From Roseateles sp. (lineage in GTDB: Bacteria > Pseudomonadota > Gammaproteobacteria > Burkholderiales > Burkholderiaceae_C), in the NCBI GenBank assembly GCA_016790285.1, contig JAEUPJ010000016.1, positions 62,001-126,000 on the forward strand: a stretch of DNA of 64,000 bases, written 5' to 3'. Every line of letters begins with the position of its first letter. Position 1 is the first letter of the stretch. This document shows, piece after piece, positions 8,338-18,005 of this stretch. A model generated the notes under the pieces. That model made no database searches. It had not been told where the DNA came from and saw only the letters and a program-made list of their open reading frames with translations. The position numbers and the translations under genes are program-made.

Positions 8338-9999
8338 ATGAACCGAGCCCTGACCCGCCGCTGCATCGCCACCCTGCTCTCGATGCTGGCCCTGCCGTGG
8401 GCGCAGGCCCAGCAGTTCACCGCCACGACCGACCCGGCCCGGGCGCAGGTCACGCTGCCCACGCCCGCGCGGCCCGAGCTGCCTTCCATCGTGCTCATCG
8501 GCGACTCCACCGTGCGCAACGGCCACGACGACGGCCAGGGCAAGGGCGCCGAAGGCCAGTGGGGCTGGGGCAACCCGATCGCGGCCTATCTGGACGCCGC
8601 CCAGGTCAACCTCGTCAACCGCGCGGTGGGCGGGCTGTCCAGCCGCACCTACCGCACCAGCGGTCACTGGGAGCGCACCAAGGCCCTGATCAAGCGGGGC
8701 GACTGGGTGCTCATGCAGTTCGGCCACAACGATGCCAGCCCCGTCAACGACAACAGCCGCGCCCGCGGCGTGCTGCGCGGCACAGGCCCCGAGACCGAAG
8801 ACATCGACAACCAGCTGACCGGCAAGCGCGAGACGGTGGCCACCTACGGCGCCTACCTGCGCGGTTATGTCGCCGAGATCCGGGCGCTGGGGGCCACGCC
8901 CGTGATCTGCTCGCCCGTCATCCGCAAGCGCTGGGAGGCCGACGGCGTGAAGGTGACGCGCGCGGGTGGCAATTTCGCCGCCTGGGCGGCCGAGGTGGCG
9001 CGGCAGGAGAAGGTCGCGTTCATCGACCTCAACGAGTGGGGGGCGCTGCGCTACGAAGGCCTGGGCAAGACCGAGGTGGAGCGGCTCTTCCCCGCCGACA
9101 TGCCGCAGGAGACCGTGCACACCAACTGGCTCGGGGCGGCGGTCAACGCGCAGCTCGTCATTGCCGGGCTGATCCAGAACAAGGTGCTGCCCGAGGGCGT
9201 CTACCTGCGCCGCTTCGCGCCTGACGGCTCGGACGACCGCCCGGTGGTCGATGCGCGCAAGGTCCGCGTGGAGGCGCCCCGCGACCCCAACCTGCCGAGC
9301 CTCGTGATGATCGGCGACTCGACCGTGAAGAGCGGCGGCCAGGGCGGCGCCTGGGGCTGGGGCGAGCGCATCGCGGCGTTCTTCGACACGCAGCGCATCA
9401 ACATCGTCAACCACGCCATCGGCGGGCGCAGCAGCCGCACCTTCTTCACCGAAGGGCGTTGGGCCGCGGTGCTGGCGCAGCTCAAGGCGGGCGACACGCT
9501 GCTCATCCAGTTCGGGCACAACGACGGCGCGCGCATCGGCGACCCGGCGGGCAAGAACCGCGGCTCGGTGCCGGGCATCGGCCCCGAGACGGTGGAGGAC
9601 ACGCGCCCGGACGGCAGCAAGGAGCAGGTGCACAGCTTCGGCTGGTACCTGGCGCGCTACATCGACGAGGCGCGTGCCAAGGGCGCGCGGGTGGTGGTGC
9701 TGTCGCCCATCCCGCACAAGGACCGCTGGCAGCCGGGCCAGCCGCGCGATTTCGAGAGCCACGCGGCCTGGGCCGAGCAGGTGGCCCGCGAGCACGGGGC
9801 GCAGTTCATCGACCTGACGATGCGCGTCGCAGAGGCCTACCGCGCGGTGGGCGCCGAGCGGGTCGACAGCTTCTTCTCCGACGCACGCACCCACACCAAC
9901 GAGGCGGGCGCGATCTTCAACGCGACGCAGGTCGTGGAGGGCCTGCAACGCCTGCCGGGCCAGCCGCTGGCGCCGTTCTTCAAGTCAGCCGCACGCTGA
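8338..9999 (+). CDS. two-domain rhamnogalacturonan acetylesterase (CE12/SGNH tandem fusion)
   Basis: 553 aa. Such SGNH hydrolases remove acetyl groups from rhamnogalacturonan, opening it to lyases. After a signal peptide (MNRALTRRCIATLLSMLALPWAQA) there are two full homologous domains. The first has IVLIGDSTVRNG, VGGLSSRTY, LMQFGHNDAS and the terminal VHTNWLGA; the second has LVMIGDSTVKSG, IGGRSSRTF, LIQFGHNDGA and RTHTNEAGA. Both keep the catalytic Ser (GDST), the Gly and Asn blocks and the C-terminal His, so both look active. Single-domain proteins of about 250 aa are usual, so this is an internal duplication or fusion. The start at 8338 was chosen for the signal peptide. It belongs functionally with the pectin locus. 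Confidence 0.9.
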   Translation: MNRALTRRCIATLLSMLALPWAQAQQFTATTDPARAQVTLPTPARPELPSIVLIGDSTVRNGHDDGQGKGAEGQWGWGNPIAAYLDAAQVNLVNRAVGGLSSRTYRTSGHWERTKALIKRGDWVLMQFGHNDASPVNDNSRARGVLRGTGPETEDIDNQLTGKRETVATYGAYLRGYVAEIRALGATPVICSPVIRKRWEADGVKVTRAGGNFAAWAAEVARQEKVAFIDLNEWGALRYEGLGKTEVERLFPADMPQETVHTNWLGAAVNAQLVIAGLIQNKVLPEGVYLRRFAPDGSDDRPVVDARKVRVEAPRDPNLPSLVMIGDSTVKSGGQGGAWGWGERIAAFFDTQRINIVNHAIGGRSSRTFFTEGRWAAVLAQLKAGDTLLIQFGHNDGARIGDPAGKNRGSVPGIGPETVEDTRPDGSKEQVHSFGWYLARYIDEARAKGARVVVLSPIPHKDRWQPGQPRDFESHAAWAEQVAREHGAQFIDLTMRVAEAYRAVGAERVDSFFSDARTHTNEAGAIFNATQVVEGLQRLPGQPLAPFFKSAAR

Positions 10000-10012
10000 T
10001 TTCAAAACCCAC

Positions 10013-10042
10013 TTGCGCACCCCGAAAAAGTTCGCTTAGAAT
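10013..10042 (+). promoter_or_regulatory. sigma-70 promoter of tRNA-Met
   Basis: TTGCGC (10013-10018), 18 bp, TAGAAT (10037-10042), followed by a GC-rich discriminator (GGCGGGC), which is typical of growth-rate-controlled stable RNA promoters. Confidence 0.7.
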
Positions 10043-10052
10043 GGCGGGCTCA

Positions 10053-10129
10053 GGCGCTTTAGCTCAGTTGGTTAGAGCGATGGAATCATAATCCACAGGT
10101 CCGGGGTTCGAGTCCCTGAAGCGCCACCA
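10053..10129 (+). tRNA. tRNA-Met (anticodon CAT)
   Basis: 77 nt with encoded CCA. The acceptor arms GGCGCTT/AAGCGCC pair fully; the D arm is GCTC...GAGC, the anticodon loop ATCATAA gives CAT, and the T arm is CGGGG-TTCGAGT-CCCTG. The body matches the elongator Met type of betaproteobacteria rather than initiator (no CAACGGG start) or tRNA-Ile2. A promoter lies directly upstream and a strong terminator 8 nt downstream. Confidence 0.95.
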
Positions 10130-10137
10130 AAAACCGA

Positions 10138-10181
10138 ACGGCCCGAGCAGATCACATCGATTGCTCGGGCCGTTTCTCTTT
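10138..10181 (+). terminator. rho-independent terminator of tRNA-Met
   Basis: A 12-bp perfect stem, ACGGCCCGAGCA (10138-10149) with TGCTCGGGCCGT (10162-10173), is followed by a pyrimidine tract TTCTCTTT. It closes the single-tRNA transcription unit. Confidence 0.9.
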
Positions 10182-10229
10182 GCAGCTTCTCTTCGGAGTG
10201 GCTGCCCCTGCAGCCACTGGACACATACC

Positions 10230-10610
10230 ATGTACCGCTGTGCCATCACCTCGCTAGCCCTGGCGACGACCTGCGTCGTGGCCCAGGCCCAGCAGCACCG
10301 CTTCTTCCCGGCCAACGCCCTGCGCGGCGAGCTGGTCGTTACGCAGTTTCCCGACGCCCTGATGAACGGCAAGCCGGCCCGCCTGGCGCCCGGCAGCCGC
10401 ATCAAGAACGACGTCAACCTGTGGGTCCCGCCCGCTGGCCTCACGGGCCAGAAGCTCATCGTGCACTACACCGTCGAGAGCAGCGGCCTCATCATGGACG
10501 TGTGGGTGCTCAACCCCGTCGAGCTGGCCAACAAGCCCTGGCCCACGACGCCGGTCGAGTCGGCCATGTGGCAGTTCAACCCGGGCGACCAGACGTGGGT
10601 GAAGCGATGA
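10230..10610 (+). CDS. small exported protein of unknown function upstream of miaB
   Basis: 126 aa with a cleavable signal peptide ([20 protein letters not shown]). The mature part contains [38 protein letters not shown] and [20 protein letters not shown], i.e. a short beta-rich exported domain. I recognise the pattern only as a conserved hypothetical of Burkholderiales. The stop overlaps the miaB start (ATGA at 10607-10610), so the two are co-translated. The start at 10230 was chosen because upstream codons fall in the tRNA terminator. Confidence 0.75.
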   Translation: MYRCAITSLALATTCVVAQAQQHRFFPANALRGELVVTQFPDALMNGKPARLAPGSRIKNDVNLWVPPAGLTGQKLIVHYTVESSGLIMDVWVLNPVELANKPWPTTPVESAMWQFNPGDQTWVKR

Positions 10611-11971
10611 GCGAGCCGACCTCCGCCAAGAAGGTCTACATCAAGACCTTCGGCTGCCAGATGAACGAGTACGACTCGGGCAAGATGGCCGACGTCCTCG
10701 AAGCCGCCAAGGGTTACACCCCCACCGACGACCCCGAGCAGGCCGACCTCATCCTGTTCAACACCTGCTCGGTGCGCGAGAAGGCGCAGGAGAAGGTGTT
10801 CAGCGACCTCGGGCGCGTCAAGCACCTCAAGGCCAAGGGCGTCATGATCGGCGTGGGCGGCTGCGTGGCCAGCCAGGAAGGCGCGGCCATCATCGAGCGC
10901 GCGCCGTACGTCGACGTCGTCTTCGGCCCGCAGACGCTGCACCGCCTGCCGCAGATGCTGGAAGCCCGCCGGGAGCAGCGCCGCCCGCAGGTGGACATCT
11001 CCTTCCCCGAGATCGAGAAGTTCGACCACCTGCCGCCCGCCAAGGTCGAGGGCGCTTCGGCCTTCGTGTCCATCATGGAAGGCTGCTCCAAGTACTGCAG
11101 TTACTGCGTGGTGCCCTACACCCGCGGCGAAGAGGTCTCGCGCCCGTTCGACGACGTGCTGACCGAGATCGCCGGCCTGGCCGACCAGGGTGTCATGGAG
11201 ATCAACCTCCTCGGCCAGAACGTCAATGCCTACCGCGGCAAGATGGGCGACACGGCCGAGCACGCCGACCTGGCCCTGCTGCTGGAGTACGCGGCCGAGA
11301 TCCCCGGCATCCGCCGCCTGCGCTTCACCACCAGCCACCCCAACGAGTTCAGCCCGCGCCTCATCGAGGCCTACGGCAAGGTGCCGCAGCTCGTGAACCA
11401 CCTGCACCTGCCCGTGCAGCACGGCAGCGACCGCATCCTGATGGCGATGAAGCGCGGCTACACGGCGCTGGAGTTCAAGAGCATCGTGCGCAAGCTGCGC
11501 GCCATCCGCCCGGACCTGCGCCTGGCCAGCGACTTCATCGTCGGCTTCCCCGGCGAAACCGACGAAGACCACGCCAAGCTCATGAAGCTCGTGCACGACG
11601 TGGGCTTCGACGCGAGCTTCAGCTTCATCTTCAGCCCCCGCCCCGGCACGCCGGCCGCGGCGCTGGAAGACACCACGCCCTACGAGACCAAGGTGAAGCG
11701 CCTGCAGGAGCTGCAGGCCGCCATCGAGGCGCATGCGCTGACGATCTCCCAAGGCATGGTCGGCAGCGTCGAGCGCGTGCTGGTCACCGGCAACGCCCGC
11801 AAGGACGCCTCCGAGCTGATGGGCCGCACCGAGTGCAACCGCATCGTCAACTTCGCCGGCTCGCCGCGCCTGATGAACCAGCTCGTGGACGTGCGCATCA
11901 CGACCGCCTTCGCGCACTCCCTGCGCGGCGAGGTCGTGACGACCGAAGACGTGCTCAGCGCCGGAAGCTGA
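10607..11971 (+). CDS. miaB: tRNA-2-methylthio-N6-dimethylallyladenosine synthase MiaB
   Basis: 454 aa, the usual length. MiaB is a radical-SAM methylthiotransferase that converts i6A37 to ms2i6A37 in tRNAs reading U-starting codons. The N-terminal UPF0004 domain shows [24 protein letters not shown] and GGCVASQEG with its three Cys. The radical-SAM motif is [20 protein letters not shown] (CxxxCxxC), and the C-terminal TRAM domain starts near VERVLVTG. The start overlaps the upstream gene's stop. Confidence 0.98.
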   Translation: MSEPTSAKKVYIKTFGCQMNEYDSGKMADVLEAAKGYTPTDDPEQADLILFNTCSVREKAQEKVFSDLGRVKHLKAKGVMIGVGGCVASQEGAAIIERAPYVDVVFGPQTLHRLPQMLEARREQRRPQVDISFPEIEKFDHLPPAKVEGASAFVSIMEGCSKYCSYCVVPYTRGEEVSRPFDDVLTEIAGLADQGVMEINLLGQNVNAYRGKMGDTAEHADLALLLEYAAEIPGIRRLRFTTSHPNEFSPRLIEAYGKVPQLVNHLHLPVQHGSDRILMAMKRGYTALEFKSIVRKLRAIRPDLRLASDFIVGFPGETDEDHAKLMKLVHDVGFDASFSFIFSPRPGTPAAALEDTTPYETKVKRLQELQAAIEAHALTISQGMVGSVERVLVTGNARKDASELMGRTECNRIVNFAGSPRLMNQLVDVRITTAFAHSLRGEVVTTEDVLSAGS

Positions 11972-12230
11972 GCAGCCACCACTGCGGCACGGCCACGCCC
12001 AGCAGCAGCAGGGCGTAGCCGGCCATCTTGCCGTCACGGCCCAGCAGCACGAGCGACATGACCACGGCCGCACAACCGCCGGCCGCGCCCCACCCCCACA
12101 GCCGCAACCACCGCAAGGACTTCGCCTCCCGCCGCCAGGCCAGCTTGATCGCCCCCGCCAGCAACGCCGCCAGCCCCCACGCCGGAGCGAACAAGTTGGC
12201 AAGATGCCAGAAAGCGTCGAGCAGGCTCAT
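11955..12230 (-). CDS. small inner-membrane protein, conserved hypothetical
   Basis: 91 aa with three hydrophobic stretches ([56 protein letters not shown]). It starts 58 bp before hemA on the opposite strand, and its 3' end overlaps the miaB 3' end by 17 bp tail-to-tail. I recognise it only as a small membrane protein seen beside miaB/hemA in related genomes; function unknown. Confidence 0.7.
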   Translation of the reverse strand: MSLLDAFWHLANLFAPAWGLAALLAGAIKLAWRREAKSLRWLRLWGWGAAGGCAAVVMSLVLLGRDGKMAGYALLLLGVAVPQWWLLSFRR

Positions 12231-12273
12231 GCGGGGATTGATCCTTGTCAGGGGCGGTGAAGGCCGCGAATCC

Positions 12274-12279
12274 TACAAT
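12274..12279 (+). promoter_or_regulatory. -10 element very close to the hemA start codon
   Basis: TACAAT ends only 8 nt before the hemA ATG, and no Shine-Dalgarno sequence is visible in the gap (TCACTTCC). If used, transcription would start at or next to the ATG and give a leaderless mRNA. No good -35 box is visible at 17 bp. Confidence 0.4.
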
Positions 12280-12287
12280 TCACTTCC

Positions 12288-13550
12288 ATGTCGGTCTTTG
12301 CTCTTGGCCTGAACCACAACACCGCCCCGCTGGACCTGCGCGGGCGGTTTGCGTTCACGTTGGAGCAGCTGGCGCCGTCGCTGACCGGCCTGCGCCAGAA
12401 GCTGCCCGGCGCGCCCGAGGCGGCCATCCTGTCCACCTGCAACCGCACCGAGGTCTACGTGGCCGCGCCGAGCGCCCAGGTGCAGCCGGCCATTGCCTGG
12501 CTGGCCCAGGCGGGCGGTGTGGAAGCCGGCGCGTTGCGCGAGCACGCCTACGTCATGCAAGGCAGCGCCGCCGCGCGCCACGCCTTCCGCGTCGCCAGCG
12601 GCCTGGATTCGATGGTGCTGGGCGAACCGCAGATCCTCGGCCAGATGAAGCAGGCCGTGAAGGAAGCCGAAGCCGCGGGCGCCCTGGGCACCACGCTGCA
12701 CCAGCTCTTCCAGCGCAGCTTCTCGGTCGCCAAGGAGGTGCGCAGCTCCACCGAGATCGGCACGCACTCCATCAGCATGGCCGCCGCCGCCGTGCGCCTG
12801 GCCGGCCAGCTGTTCGAGGACCTGGCCCAGACGCGCGTGCTCTTCGTCGGTGCGGGCGAGATGATCGAGCTGACCGCGACTCACTTCGCGGCCCGCACGC
12901 CGCGTCACATGGCAGTCGCCAACCGCACGCTGGAGCGCGGCGAGAAGCTCGCCATCCGCTTCGGCGCCGAAGCCCTGCGGCTGTCGGACCTGACCGAGCG
13001 ACTGCACGAGTTCGACATCGTTGTCTCCTGCACCGCCTCCAGCCTCCCCCTCATCGGCCTGGGCGCCGTGGAGCGGGCGCTCAAGAAGCGCAAGCACCGC
13101 CCGATGTTCATGGTCGACCTTGCCGTGCCGCGCGACATCGAGCCCGAAGTGGCCCAGCTCGACGATGTCTACCTCTACACCGTGGACGAACTCGCCCAGC
13201 AGGTGCAGACCGCGGGCGAAAAGCGCCAGGCCGCCGTCGAGCAGGCCGAGGCCATCGTCGAGACCGGCGTGCAGAGCTTCATGCACTGGCTCGACCAGCG
13301 CCACACCGTGCCGCTCATCCAGGCCCTGCACGCGCAGGCCGACGACTGGCGCGCGCTCGAAATGGCCCGCGCCCGCAAGCTGCTGGCCAAGGGCGCGGAC
13401 GTGGACGAGGTGCTGGACGCCCTCTCCAAGGGCCTGACGCAAAAGCTCCTGCACGGCACCCTTGCCGAGTTGCATGCGAGCGAAGGCGAGCAGCGGCTGC
13501 AATTGGCGCAGACCATCTCGCGCCTGTTCCTGCGCGGCAAGCAGTCTTAG
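12288..13550 (+). CDS. hemA: glutamyl-tRNA reductase
   Basis: 420 aa. HemA reduces glutamyl-tRNA with NADPH to glutamate-1-semialdehyde, the first step of C5 tetrapyrrole synthesis. Visible are the catalytic-Cys block [11 protein letters not shown], the [15 protein letters not shown] signature, the NADPH-binding [16 protein letters not shown] and the C-terminal dimerisation helix. The gene is followed by prfA 66 bp downstream, the common hemA-prfA-prmC order. Tetrapyrrole output also serves haem and sirohaem in this probable diazotroph. Confidence 0.98.
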   Translation: MSVFALGLNHNTAPLDLRGRFAFTLEQLAPSLTGLRQKLPGAPEAAILSTCNRTEVYVAAPSAQVQPAIAWLAQAGGVEAGALREHAYVMQGSAAARHAFRVASGLDSMVLGEPQILGQMKQAVKEAEAAGALGTTLHQLFQRSFSVAKEVRSSTEIGTHSISMAAAAVRLAGQLFEDLAQTRVLFVGAGEMIELTATHFAARTPRHMAVANRTLERGEKLAIRFGAEALRLSDLTERLHEFDIVVSCTASSLPLIGLGAVERALKKRKHRPMFMVDLAVPRDIEPEVAQLDDVYLYTVDELAQQVQTAGEKRQAAVEQAEAIVETGVQSFMHWLDQRHTVPLIQALHAQADDWRALEMARARKLLAKGADVDEVLDALSKGLTQKLLHGTLAELHASEGEQRLQLAQTISRLFLRGKQS

Positions 13551-13616
13551 CGGCGCTCTCCTGCCGCCGCCCGGCGCTGCCATGCGCCGCCCCAGACTGC
13601 TTCTTCGCCCGTGCCC

Positions 13617-14702
13617 ATGAAAGACTCCCTGCGCCAGCAGTTCGACCGCCTCGGCTTTCGCCTTGCCGAGCTCGACGCCCTCCTCGCCGACGGCAGCATC
13701 GCCGCCGACATGAAGCGCTACCGCGCACTCACCAAAGAGCAGTCCGAGGTGTCGGGGCTGGTCGAGCGCTACCGGCGCTACCAGCAGCACGAGGCCGACC
13801 TGGCCGACGCCCGCGACATGCTGGCCGACCCCGAGATGGCCGAGATGGCCCGCGAGGAAATCACGGCCAACGAAACCGCCCTCGTCGCGCTGGACCAGGA
13901 GCTGCAGCTCGCCCTCATCCCCAAGGACCCGGACGACGAACGCAACGCCTTCCTGGAAATCCGGGCCGGCACGGGCGGCGACGAGTCGGCGCTCTTCGCG
14001 GGCGACCTGGCGCGCATGTACCTGCGCTTTGCCGAGCGCCAGGGCTGGCGCACCGAGATCCTGTCGGAGAACGTGTCGGACCTGGGCGGCTACAAGGAGC
14101 TCGTCGTGCGCGTGGAGGGCGACGGTGTCTACGGACGCCTCAAGTTCGAATCCGGCGGCCACCGTGTGCAGCGCGTGCCTGCCACGGAGAGCCAGGGCCG
14201 CATCCACACCAGCGCCTGCACCGTGGCCGTGATGCCCGAGCCGGACGAGGCGGAGGAGATCACGCTGAACCCGGCCGACCTGCGCATCGACACCTTCCGC
14301 GCCAGCGGCGCCGGCGGCCAGCACGTCAACAAGACCGACTCGGCCATCCGCGTCACGCACATCCCCACCGGGCTGGTGGCCGAATGCCAGGACGACCGCA
14401 GCCAGCACCGCAACAAAGCCAAGGCCCTGGCCGTGCTGCAGGCGCGGCTGCGCGACAAGGAGCGCATCGAGCGCGAAGCCAAGGAAGCCGCCACCCGCAA
14501 GGGCCTGATCGGCACGGGCGACCGCAGCGACCGCATCCGCACCTACAACTTCCCGCAAGGCCGGCTCACCGACCACCGCATCAACCTGACGCTCTACAAG
14601 CTCGGCCAGATCATGGATGGCGACCTCGGCGACGTCATCCAGGGCCTGCAGGCCGCGCAGGCCGCCGATCAACTGGCTCAGCTCGAAGAAGGCCGCGCAT
14701 GA
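13617..14702 (+). CDS. prfA: peptide chain release factor 1
   Basis: 361 aa. RF1 ends translation at UAA and UAG. Visible are the PxT-type codon-recognition region ([14 protein letters not shown]) and the catalytic GGQ loop ([17 protein letters not shown]). ATG at 13617 is preferred over an in-frame GTG 6 nt upstream because MKDSLRQQF is the usual start. The 3' end overlaps prmC by 4 bp; prmC methylates the GGQ glutamine of this protein. Confidence 0.98.
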   Translation: MKDSLRQQFDRLGFRLAELDALLADGSIAADMKRYRALTKEQSEVSGLVERYRRYQQHEADLADARDMLADPEMAEMAREEITANETALVALDQELQLALIPKDPDDERNAFLEIRAGTGGDESALFAGDLARMYLRFAERQGWRTEILSENVSDLGGYKELVVRVEGDGVYGRLKFESGGHRVQRVPATESQGRIHTSACTVAVMPEPDEAEEITLNPADLRIDTFRASGAGGQHVNKTDSAIRVTHIPTGLVAECQDDRSQHRNKAKALAVLQARLRDKERIEREAKEAATRKGLIGTGDRSDRIRTYNFPQGRLTDHRINLTLYKLGQIMDGDLGDVIQGLQAAQAADQLAQLEEGRA

Positions 14703-15502
14703 CGGTGGAGGAGGCGCTCGCCCTGGCCCGCGCCCTGGGCGTGGAGCGCGGCGACGCGCAAACCTTGCTCGGCCACCTGACCGGCCAGAACCGGGCCTGG
14801 CTCGTCACGCACGGCGACGCCCGCGTGCCAGGTGCCGACGCCGCACTGCGCCGGCTGGCAGCCGGCGAGCCCCTGGCCCACCTGACCGGCTGGCAGCCCT
14901 TCCATGGCCTCCTGTTGCAGGTCACGCCCGCCACGCTGATTCCGCGGCCGGATACCGAGACGCTGGTGGACTGGGCGCTGGCGCTGCTGGCTCCCCTGGC
15001 GGGCCGCCCGCGCGTGGTCGACCTGGGCACCGGCAGCGGGGCCATCGCGCTCGCCATCAAGGCCGCGTGCCCGCATGCCGACGTGGTGGCCGTCGATTTC
15101 AGCGCCGACGCCCTGGCCGTGGCCCGCGCCAACGGCGCGCGGCTGGGGCTGGGGGTGGACTGGCGCCACGGCAGCTGGTTCGACCCGCTGGCGGGCGAGC
15201 GCTTCAACCTCGTCGTCAGCAACCCACCCTACATCGCGGGCGACGACCCGCATCTGCCGGCCCTGCGCCACGAGCCGCTGACGGCGCTCACACCGGGCGG
15301 CGACGGTCTGGCCGACCTGCGCACCCTCATCGATGCGGCGCCGCAACATCTGCGCCCGGGTGGCTGGCTGCTGATGGAGCACGGCTGGGACCAGGCCCTG
15401 CCGGTCGCCCAGGCCCTCACGGCCCGCGGCTTTGCCGACGCTTCCCTGCGGCGCGACATCGCCGGCCGGGCGCGGGCCAGCGGCGGGCGCTGGCCGGGCT
15501 GA
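14699..15502 (+). CDS. prmC: peptide chain release factor N5-glutamine methyltransferase
   Basis: 267 aa. PrmC methylates the GGQ glutamine of release factors with S-adenosylmethionine. Motifs are the N-terminal helical domain with ARLL-like segment, [18 protein letters not shown]-binding [16 protein letters not shown] and the NPPY catalytic motif ([12 protein letters not shown]). It overlaps prfA (ATGA), so expression is coupled. Confidence 0.97.
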   Translation: MTVEEALALARALGVERGDAQTLLGHLTGQNRAWLVTHGDARVPGADAALRRLAAGEPLAHLTGWQPFHGLLLQVTPATLIPRPDTETLVDWALALLAPLAGRPRVVDLGTGSGAIALAIKAACPHADVVAVDFSADALAVARANGARLGLGVDWRHGSWFDPLAGERFNLVVSNPPYIAGDDPHLPALRHEPLTALTPGGDGLADLRTLIDAAPQHLRPGGWLLMEHGWDQALPVAQALTARGFADASLRRDIAGRARASGGRWPG

Positions 15503-15637
15503 AACCCGCATCCGCCGTTGGCGAACGCCGCCCCGCGATTGCGTGACGTTTTGCCCCCAGTTTGTGATTCCACCGAACGAATTGCGGGCGTAGTATCGAA
15601 TCCCGGTGCCCCCTGAAGCACCGCGCAGGAGACGACC

Positions 15638-16204
15638 ATGACCCGCCTCGCCCGCGCTGCCGCTCTGACCCTGACCGCATTAGCCGTGTCCGCTGCCTGG
15701 GCCGATACCGACGCGAGCCCGCGCTGGCAGGCCCGCCTGCAGCTCAACAGCAGTGACAACGCTGCCGAGCCCACCGCCCACTTCGGCGGCACCCGCGTGC
15801 TCAGCGCCAACCTGCTGGGCGACTACTACCTCACCAGGTCCGGCGTCTCCGGCGTCAACGGCGGCCTGCGGGCGACCGGTGGCGTGTTGCTGGGCCCCCT
15901 GTCGATGGCCCAGAGCAGCGGTGGCCTGGCGCTGGGCAGCGGCCTGGTCGCCGCGGGCCGGCGCAACCTGATGTCGACCCGGCTGGATGCCTACACGCTG
16001 GAGCCGAGCTCCAACCTGTCCTACCTGGGCATCGGCTACACGGGCCGCGTGCGCGGCAGCGGCCTGGCGTTCAGTGCCGACTTCGGCCTGATGTCCGGCA
16101 CCTACGGCGGCCTGCGCCTGGGCCGCAGCAATGACCGGGCCTTCGAGGAGGCCATGCTGCGCTTCAAGCCCCTGCTGCAACTGGGCCTGGCCTACAGCTA
16201 TTGA
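15638..16204 (+). CDS. predicted outer-membrane beta-barrel-like protein of unknown function
   Basis: 188 aa with a signal peptide (MTRLARAAALTLTALAVSAAWA). The mature part alternates short polar/apolar strands (VLSANLLGDYYL, GVNGGLRATGGVLLGP, LSYLGIGYTGRVRGSGLAFSADFG) and ends in an aromatic residue (LGLAYSY), as small outer-membrane barrels do. No enzyme motif is visible. It stands alone between prmC and grxD. Confidence 0.7.
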   Translation: MTRLARAAALTLTALAVSAAWADTDASPRWQARLQLNSSDNAAEPTAHFGGTRVLSANLLGDYYLTRSGVSGVNGGLRATGGVLLGPLSMAQSSGGLALGSGLVAAGRRNLMSTRLDAYTLEPSSNLSYLGIGYTGRVRGSGLAFSADFGLMSGTYGGLRLGRSNDRAFEEAMLRFKPLLQLGLAYSY

Positions 16205-16258
16205 GCCCGCCCCGGGCGCCTCCGGGATAATTGCGGTTTTGCCTTTTCGAGAACTGCA

Positions 16259-16573
16259 ATGAGCGACGTTCAGCAACGCATCGACGACCTGGTCAAGTCC
16301 AACCGCGTGATGCTCTTCATGAAGGGCACCGCGCAGTTCCCGATGTGCGGCTTCTCCGGGCGCGCGATCCAGATCCTGAAGGCAGCCGGCGCCACCGACA
16401 TCAAGACCTTCAACGTCCTCGAAGACGAAGCCGTGCGCCAGGGCATCAAGGACTACGCCAACTGGCCCACCATCCCCCAGCTCTACATCAACGGCGAATT
16501 CGTCGGCGGTTCGGACATCATGATGGAGATGTACGAGTCGGGCGAGCTCCAGCAGGCGCTCGCCGCCGCCTGA
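16259..16573 (+). CDS. grxD: monothiol glutaredoxin, Grx4 type
   Basis: 104 aa. It carries the CGFS active site (FPMCGFSGRAIQIL), the TFNVLEDE block, WPTIPQLYINGEFVGG and the GG(S)D glutathione contact. Monothiol glutaredoxins bind a bridging [2Fe-2S] cluster with glutathione and pass it to carriers of the Fe-S pathway. A GATAAT -10 candidate lies at 16226-16231. Confidence 0.97.
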   Translation: MSDVQQRIDDLVKSNRVMLFMKGTAQFPMCGFSGRAIQILKAAGATDIKTFNVLEDEAVRQGIKDYANWPTIPQLYINGEFVGGSDIMMEMYESGELQQALAAA

Positions 16574-16705
16574 TCAGCCCACCCCGCTCACGCTGCGCGC
16601 GCTCCCTCGAGGGGCACTGCTGGTGGCCTGGCAAAGCCGGTTCCGCGGCAGTCGCTCGGCCATGCACTCTGCCGCCTCGTGTGGCCGCTTCAAAGGTTCG
16701 ATGAC

Positions 16706-17269
16706 ATGACGCAACGGTTGGTGGTGGGACTGACAGGCGCGACCGGGGCGGCCTACGCGCTGCGGCTGCTGCGCCGGGCGCGCGAGGTAGGCGTCGAAAC
16801 CCACCTCATCGCCACGCCCGCGGGCATCCTCAACGCCCACCACGAGCTGGGGCTGGACCGCAGCACGCTGGAGGCCGAGGCCGACCACGCCTACGCGCCC
16901 GGCGACGTCGGGGCCTGCATCGCCAGCGGCAGCTTCGCCACCGCGGCGATGGTGGTGGCGCCCTGCTCCATGAAGTCGCTCGCTGCGATTGCGCACGGCC
17001 TGGGCGACAACCTGCTGACGCGCGCGGCCGACGTCACGCTCAAGGAGCGGCGCCGCCTCATCCTGATGGTGCGCGAGACGCCCTTGAACCTTGCCCACCT
17101 GCGCAACATGGTCGCCGTGACCGAGATGGGCGGCATCTGCTTCCCGCCGTTGCCGGCGTTCTACCACCACCCCAAGTCCATCGACGAGATGGTCGCCGAG
17201 ACCGTCGAACGCGTGCTGGAACTCGCGGGCATCGCCGCCGCGGCGCCGAAGGCTTGGAACGGACTCTGA
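16706..17269 (+). CDS. ubiX: flavin prenyltransferase UbiX
   Basis: 187 aa. UbiX makes prenylated FMN, the cofactor of the UbiD decarboxylase in ubiquinone synthesis. Motifs include VVGLTGATGAAYALRLLR (FMN site), the Ser of ASGSFATAAMVVAPCSMKS, NLLTRAADVTLKERRRL and the C-terminal AFYHHPKS. ATG 16706 (MTQRLVV) was taken instead of a longer frame because conservation begins there. In the 132-bp gap before it lies a GC-rich element with CCCTCGAGGG, similar to spacers often met in related genomes. Confidence 0.96.
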   Translation: MTQRLVVGLTGATGAAYALRLLRRAREVGVETHLIATPAGILNAHHELGLDRSTLEAEADHAYAPGDVGACIASGSFATAAMVVAPCSMKSLAAIAHGLGDNLLTRAADVTLKERRRLILMVRETPLNLAHLRNMVAVTEMGGICFPPLPAFYHHPKSIDEMVAETVERVLELAGIAAAAPKAWNGL

Positions 17270-17285
17270 GGCGCGAGCCGCGCGG

Positions 17286-17900
17286 TCAGCGCACTGGCCG
17301 GCGGCGCCACGCCAGGCCCGCCAGGCCTGCCAGCAGCAAGGCGGCGCTGGTCGGTTCCGGCACGGGGCTCAGGGTGAACGCCATCACGTAGGGCACCGTG
17401 CCCACGCCGGTCTCCTGGATCCACACCGCGTAATTGCCGGCACCCAGCGCGCCGCTGAAGCCGATGGCGCCCGCGCCCGCGCCGATCAGCGGCAGGATGT
17501 TGTTGCCCACGTCGCCGGGCGCGTAGTGGTGCCAGCCCAAAAGCGTGGTGGCCGGGCCCGCGACGGGGGTCGTCACCTGCGTGCCGGCCTCGATGCCGAT
17601 GAAGGCCAGGCCGCCGCTGACCGTGCTGGTGCCGGCCAGCGGCGTGATCGCCGACAACTGCATGCCCACGGGCACGGTGAAGGTGAGGTAGTCGCGGTCC
17701 ACGACGCCGGACACGCGGCCCGTGCTGCCTGTGACGACGTTGGCCCCGGCCGCCAGCGCCACGAAGGTGGGGCTCAGCCCGCTGCCGGACAGGTCGCCGG
17801 ACACCGACTCGTCATACACGGTGGCCGCTTGCGCAGCGGCAGCCAGGCACAGGCAGGCGCTGCCGATGAGGCGTGGCGCCAGGGAACGGGCAATCTTCAT
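17286..17900 (-). CDS. PEP-CTERM sorting-domain protein
   Basis: 204 aa. A signal peptide (to about residue 26, AAAAQA) precedes a Gly/Ala/Thr-rich beta domain. The end is a classic PEP-CTERM tripartite tail: VPEPTSAALLLAGLAGLAW then RRRPVR. Such proteins are processed by an exosortase (EpsH/XrtA type) and linked to exopolysaccharide; no exosortase is in this window. A very strong ribosome site (AAGGAGGT) lies 8-9 nt upstream. It is tail-to-tail with ubiX (16 bp apart). Confidence 0.9.
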   Translation of the reverse strand: MKIARSLAPRLIGSACLCLAAAAQAATVYDESVSGDLSGSGLSPTFVALAAGANVVTGSTGRVSGVVDRDYLTFTVPVGMQLSAITPLAGTSTVSGGLAFIGIEAGTQVTTPVAGPATTLLGWHHYAPGDVGNNILPLIGAGAGAIGFSGALGAGNYAVWIQETGVGTVPYVMAFTLSPVPEPTSAALLLAGLAGLAWRRRPVR

Positions 17901-18005
17901 GGGGGCGACCTCCTTGGGGTGGGCGGCAACGCGTGCGCGCCCGGCCGATGCTAGGCAGCCACACCCGGGCCGCGCACCCCTAGAGTCGCCGTTCCGGCCC
18001 GCGGC

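Noticed and set aside
12273-14672. 799-codon minus-strand open frame over hemA-prfA
   Set aside because: Antisense shadow of two unmistakable housekeeping genes.
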